Shown here: positions 32,509-36,221 of the stretch, in pieces | Position numbering within the stretch: the first letter of the stretch is position 1 | How the letters are laid out: every line of letters begins with the position of its first letter | Assembly: GCF_005503445.1 (NCBI RefSeq) | Contig: NZ_SCOH01000047.1 | Coordinates: 1 to 36,221 of the forward strand | Direction of reading: 5' to 3' | Source: Chitinivorax sp. B | GTDB taxonomy: Bacteria > Pseudomonadota > Gammaproteobacteria > Burkholderiales > SCOH01 | Length of the DNA: 36,221 bases | Made by a program: the position numbers and the translations under genes | Notes under the pieces: model-generated | The model's input: only the letters and a program-made list of their open reading frames with translations | Database searches by the model: none | What the model was told of the DNA's origin: nothing

Positions 32509-32961
32509 GTGAGAGCGTTGTTGCAGCGGGTCAGCGAAGCCTCGGTAAGTGTCAATGGTGACGTAGTAGGCCAGATTGGCTCGGGCTTGCTGGTGCTGGT
32601 GGGTGTGGAGGAAGCCGATACGGCAGCGGACATCGATTGGTTGGCGCGCAAGCTGATCAATCTGCGCATCTTCAATGACGAACAGGGCGTCATGAACTGG
32701 TCAGTGCTGGATGTAGGGGGAGAGGTGTTGGCGGTCAGCCAGTTTACGCTGCATGCCAGTTGTAAAAAGGGCAACCGGCCAAGCTACAGCCGTGCGGCCA
32801 AAGGCGATGTATCGGAACCGATGTACCAGCAGTTCTGTCACAGCGTGCAGCAACTGCTGGGCAAGCCAGTGGCACAAGGCCAATTTGGGGCAGATATGAA
32901 AGTCAGCCTGATCAATGATGGCCCAGTGACTATCTGGCTTGATTCCAAACAACCTGAGTAA
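32509..32961 (+). CDS. dtd: D-aminoacyl-tRNA deacylase
   Basis: Dtd hydrolyses D-amino acids and glycine mischarged on tRNA. The 150-residue protein starts [15 protein letters not shown], contains [21 protein letters not shown] (the conserved SQFTL and RPS segment; Cys-Lys in place of the common Thr/Asp positions), and ends with the cross-subunit motif [10 protein letters not shown] that carries the conserved Gly-Pro. GTG at 32509, eight bases after GGAG, gives the typical N terminus; TTG at 32506 is the alternative. Confidence 0.94.
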   Translation: MRALLQRVSEASVSVNGDVVGQIGSGLLVLVGVEEADTAADIDWLARKLINLRIFNDEQGVMNWSVLDVGGEVLAVSQFTLHASCKKGNRPSYSRAAKGDVSEPMYQQFCHSVQQLLGKPVAQGQFGADMKVSLINDGPVTIWLDSKQPE

Positions 32962-33064
32962 TCGTTTTTCACCCCCGACTGCCGGGTTGGGCCACAATTT
33001 GACAGAACTTGCAATGTGTCCGGTACATGTGCAGGCAGCCAAGGCGGCGTATTGAACGACCACG

Positions 33065-33913
33065 ATGTTGATTGATTACTTGAAACGAACCCGCTCAGCA
33101 CTCATCACCTGGCTGATACTGATACTTAATGTACTGGGCATGCTGGTGCCATTGCTCCATGGTGGCGAATCGCATTCGTTCACCATGATTGAGAGTGGCG
33201 CCAACTACGCACCGCTCACCCTGACCGGCGATAACTGGCGATTGTTGAGCAGCATGTTTCTGCATGGTGGGGTGATTCACCTAGCATTGAACATGCTGAT
33301 GTTGCTGATCGTCGGCCCGATGTATGAGGCCCATTGGGGGCGTGTCCGTTTTCTGCTGCTGTATCTGGCGGCAGGCATGGCGGCTTCGCTGGCGAGCGCA
33401 TTGTGGTATGGCAACCATCAGATAACCCAAGTTGAATGGGTGTTCCTGATGCCCATCGAGGTGTCTGGAATTCAACCTGTGGTCAGTATGGGGGCATCGG
33501 GTGCCTTGATGGGGTTGATTGGTTCGCATCTCGGGGCGGTACTGGCCAACCTGTTTTCCTGGAAGGCTTGTGAAGTAGAAGGCGCATCGCTGCGGGAAGA
33601 TGCCTATGTGGTCGGCTCGACACTGGTACTGGGGCTGCTGCTGCCCGCCATGGATAACGCCGCGCACTTGGTCGGTTGGTTGTCGGGTGTGCTGATCGGG
33701 TTGGGGTGGGCCACTACCGAGCGCTTATCGCGAATTGGCATGCGGCGTTGTGAGTGTGCATTGTTGGCCGCACTGATTGGCTTATTGCTGGCCCCCCTGC
33801 CTGAATCATGGGCAAGCGCTGAATTACGTTCTTATCGCGAAGCCTACTGGCCAACCGTGACCCCGCAGACAGAGCAGTATGACCCTGGCCTGGATAACAT
33901 AACAGATAAGTAG
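33065..33913 (+). CDS. Rhomboid-family intramembrane serine protease
   Basis: 282 residues with about six to seven membrane helices. Catalytic Ser145 lies in SMGASGALMG and the partner His201 in DNAAHLVGWLSGVLIG. The conserved FLHGG (66-69 region) and HLALNML with Asn76, which lines the oxyanion hole, are present. The family cleaves transmembrane segments of membrane proteins. A long hydrophilic loop (about 115-138) and a C-terminal periplasmic or cytoplasmic tail (about 245-282) are extras. The dtd and rhomboid genes are separated by 103 bp. Confidence 0.93.
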   Translation: MLIDYLKRTRSALITWLILILNVLGMLVPLLHGGESHSFTMIESGANYAPLTLTGDNWRLLSSMFLHGGVIHLALNMLMLLIVGPMYEAHWGRVRFLLLYLAAGMAASLASALWYGNHQITQVEWVFLMPIEVSGIQPVVSMGASGALMGLIGSHLGAVLANLFSWKACEVEGASLREDAYVVGSTLVLGLLLPAMDNAAHLVGWLSGVLIGLGWATTERLSRIGMRRCECALLAALIGLLLAPLPESWASAELRSYREAYWPTVTPQTEQYDPGLDNITDK

Positions 33914-33981
33914 TGCCATGAACTGAACGGTCATAGTCACCGTGGGCTGGAAGAGTGCGCCAGCCTGCTAATACCACCATC

Positions 33982-34010
33982 TTTTCAATATCAAATACTT
34001 ATGTCATAAT
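33982..34010 (+). promoter_or_regulatory. Candidate promoter of the RHS gene
   Basis: TTTTCA (33982-33987) and CATAAT (34005-34010), 17 bp apart, each with limited consensus match, in an AT-rich stretch about 115 bp upstream of the ATG. Confidence 0.35.
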
Positions 34011-34124
34011 TATGTGATTCTGCATATATGAAATATGCCGTTCAACATTCCCAATCCCGACTGTCATGCTCCGCCAGCGCACCACTTGGTGCCGGGTGAC
34101 AGACTGTTTTGCACTGAATCCATA

Positions 34125-36221
34125 ATGACTCGTTTTCTCCCCGTATTTTTTGTCGCAGCCAGTTGTTCCCTTTCTTCAAGTTTTGCACTCGCCGCCTACC
34201 CGCCCCTGGTGTTCTACAACGTGCCCAATGCCTACAGTAGCAATCATGAGAACTATCGGTTCTCATCACCAGAAGCGGCAGCCATCAGTGCATTCGGCAA
34301 GATCTACCCCAATCATACCTATGCCGGTATTCAGCTCACCAAAATTGGCAAACCTTTCCTCGGTCATATGTGGGATTTGACTTACAGTGATAACGGAACC
34401 ATTTGGCCTGCTGGCAGTTCCGTCCGCTCCTGGTACCACTGTGGTGACGGCAAGTATTTTTATGCGCCAGAGCAAATGCCCGGTGGTGGTTGCGCAAAAC
34501 CAGTCCGCCCCGACACACCGACCCCAGCGCCACAACCTTTGGTGCCGATTCAACCGGCTGCGGCCCCCAGCACGCCTGATATCAACCCCAATGAGGCGGC
34601 AGGCTGCCAAGGCGGAAATGGCGAGTCACTCACCGGGTTACGTGGTAACCCAATCAATGCCGGTTGGGGGAACAAATGTCAGCTGGAAAGCCATCGCCTG
34701 ACGGCGTCGCTATCGCTGGACTGGTACTACAACAGCTACGCCAATCCCGTGGCCAATACTGGCGCCCACTGGAGCAACCCGCTGCAGACCAGCCTGGTGT
34801 TCGTCAATGCCACCACCGTGCAAGTGTCACGCCCCGATGGCAAGTTGATGACCTACCGCAAATCGGCGAACGGTTGGCAGACCAGTGATGCGTGGCCCGA
34901 ACGCCTGGTGGAAAGCCTGGACACGGATGGCAAGAGCAAGCTATACCTGCTGACCAATTTGCAAGGTGGTCAGGAAATCTACGACAACAAAGGTCAGTTG
35001 CGGAAGTTGATCCAGCGCAATGGGCGCTTGCTTGCCATGACACCATTCCAGTTCAACGATGGGCTGGTAGTCACCAATGAAGACGGTGAAGCGGTCGTGG
35101 TACAGCTGGATGAGCGCCGGCGTATTGCTGAAATCAGCAGTGCAAACGGGGCTAGTTTACGTTATCGCTATGATGCCGTCGGCAATCTGCAGCAAGTGAC
35201 CTTCCCGGACAACAAAGTCCGCCAGTATGTATATGAAGACAGTCGCTTCCCGCATGCCTTGACCGGCATCGTGGACGAAAATAATCAACGCTTTGCCACC
35301 TGGCGTTACGACGACAAGGGCCGGGCAATATCGTCTGAACATGCCGGCGGCGCCGAGAAGGTTGAGTTCAGTTACGACAGCGCTGGCGTGACCACCGTCA
35401 AGTACGCCACGGGTGCCACTGAACGGCTGCAATTCATCACCCGTGCCAAGCTCCCGGTTTTACAAACAGCTCGTGCGTTATGTCAGGCTGACTGTGCCAA
35501 AGCACCCAGCGAATCCTCGGTACATGACGCAGTAGGGAACATCATCAAGCAGACCAACTTGATGGGTGTAGTGACCGAGTACGAGTACGACAACCGCCGC
35601 CGTGAAACCCGTCGCGTTGAAGCCGCCGGCACACCGCAGGCGCGGATCATCCAGACCGCCTGGCATGCGAACTGGTCGTTGCCATTGACCATCACCGAGC
35701 CCGGTCGTACCAGTAGCTTCCGTTATGATGAGCGGGGTAACCTGCTTGAGAAAACGGTCCAGGCCGGTGCCTTGACCCGGAGCTGGCGTTGGACTTATGG
35801 CGCTTATGATCAATTGCTCACTGCTGTGACACCCGACAATAAAGAGACACGCTTCCATTACCAGAATGGACGACTGGTGTGGATCATGAATCCACAGGGG
35901 CAGTACCTGAAAATCACTGGCTACGATAACGCCACGGGCTTGCCCAGTCAGTTGGTGGACCCCAACAGTGTTGTCACCACCCTGAGCTACACTCCCCGTG
36001 GCTGGCTGAAGACCCGGACGGTGGGTAAGGAACTGACCACCTATGACTACGACGGCGTCGGCCAGTTGAAGCAGGTCACCTTCCCGGATCAGCGCACGAT
36101 TAAGTACAGCTACGACCCCGCCCATCGCCTGACCGACATCCAGGACAGCCAGGGCAACCGCATCCACTACGAACTGGATGCGCTGGGCAATCAACTGCGG
36201 AAACAGGTCTTCGATGCACAA
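34125..36221 (+). CDS. Exported RHS-repeat protein (3' end outside window)
   Basis: The frame is open from ATG 34125 to the right edge (699 codons). Residues 1-24 are a signal peptide (MTRFLPVFFVAASCSLSSSF then ALAA). A short domain follows (about 25-130) with Cys residues and a WYHCGDGKYF segment, then a Pro-rich linker (TPTPAPQPLVP), then GNPINAGWGNKCQLES, which is the usual opening of an RHS core. From about residue 195 onwards are many YD repeats, for example RYRYDAVGNLQQVTFPDN, FRYDERGNLLEKTV, YDYDGVGQLKQVTFPD and YELDALGNQLRKQV. Such proteins encapsulate a C-terminal variable toxin or adhesive domain, which would lie outside the window. Sec signal without an adjacent VgrG suggests a non-T6SS export route. 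Confidence 0.9.
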   Translation, partial: MTRFLPVFFVAASCSLSSSFALAAYPPLVFYNVPNAYSSNHENYRFSSPEAAAISAFGKIYPNHTYAGIQLTKIGKPFLGHMWDLTYSDNGTIWPAGSSVRSWYHCGDGKYFYAPEQMPGGGCAKPVRPDTPTPAPQPLVPIQPAAAPSTPDINPNEAAGCQGGNGESLTGLRGNPINAGWGNKCQLESHRLTASLSLDWYYNSYANPVANTGAHWSNPLQTSLVFVNATTVQVSRPDGKLMTYRKSANGWQTSDAWPERLVESLDTDGKSKLYLLTNLQGGQEIYDNKGQLRKLIQRNGRLLAMTPFQFNDGLVVTNEDGEAVVVQLDERRRIAEISSANGASLRYRYDAVGNLQQVTFPDNKVRQYVYEDSRFPHALTGIVDENNQRFATWRYDDKGRAISSEHAGGAEKVEFSYDSAGVTTVKYATGATERLQFITRAKLPVLQTARALCQADCAKAPSESSVHDAVGNIIKQTNLMGVVTEYEYDNRRRETRRVEAAGTPQARIIQTAWHANWSLPLTITEPGRTSSFRYDERGNLLEKTVQAGALTRSWRWTYGAYDQLLTAVTPDNKETRFHYQNGRLVWIMNPQGQYLKITGYDNATGLPSQLVDPNSVVTTLSYTPRGWLKTRTVGKELTTYDYDGVGQLKQVTFPDQRTIKYSYDPAHRLTDIQDSQGNRIHYELDALGNQLRKQVFDAQ

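Noticed and set aside
35478-36221. 247-codon minus-strand ORF at the right edge
   Set aside because: It is antisense to the RHS coding sequence, whose plus-strand frame has clear YD repeats throughout.

Overview
The window looks like a chromosomal segment of a betaproteobacterium of about 50% GC. A relative of chitin-degrading Neisseriales such as Chitinivorax or Chitinimonas is my inference, based on gene content (T2SS-like operon, astacin proteases with chitin-binding-like modules, AcpH, YaaA, Dtd, TerC under a yybP-ykoY leader) and not on any database search. I see no tRNA, rRNA, CRISPR array, insertion sequence or prophage.

Region 1 (1-1531): the 3' end of a secreted modular protein (Pro-Thr linker, beta/gamma-crystallin domain, linker, lectin-like domain), a strong terminator, and a small exported protein of unknown function. 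Region 2 (1677-10746): an 11-gene, almost continuously overlapping operon for a type II secretion-like / type IV pilus-like machine: GspG, GspF, GspE, four inner-membrane proteins resembling PilM/N/O/P more than canonical GspL/M/C, a lipoprotein secretin with an N-terminal TPR region, and three further pseudopilins, the last lacking Glu5.

Region 3 (10925-18255): housekeeping and accessory genes: a PaaI-type thioesterase, a periplasmic solute-binding protein, a family 4 glycosyltransferase broken by an in-frame TGA, a TerC-family membrane protein behind a yybP-ykoY (manganese) riboswitch, ACP phosphodiesterase, a TPR-GGDEF diguanylate cyclase and a YigZ-family protein. Region 4 (18304-21901, minus strand): a VWA-domain lipoprotein, an ECF sigma factor and a membrane protein placed like an anti-sigma factor but ending in a periplasmic ricin-type lectin domain.

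Region 5 (22047-28774): three astacin-family metalloproteases, two on the minus strand and one on the plus strand, with increasing C-terminal elaboration: Ig-like only; Ig-like plus ricin lectin; Ig-like plus four Cys-containing CBM5/12-like repeats on Pro-Thr linkers plus a lectin-like domain. Region 6 (29185-36221): a DUF885 peptidase-like protein, a short unknown gene, YaaA, Dtd, a rhomboid protease and the 5' part of an exported RHS-repeat protein running off the right edge.

A coherent reading is that the T2SS-like machine exports the signal-peptide-bearing proteases and lectins, while the sigma/lectin-anti-sigma pair could sense extracellular carbohydrate. Both links are inferences from content and proximity.
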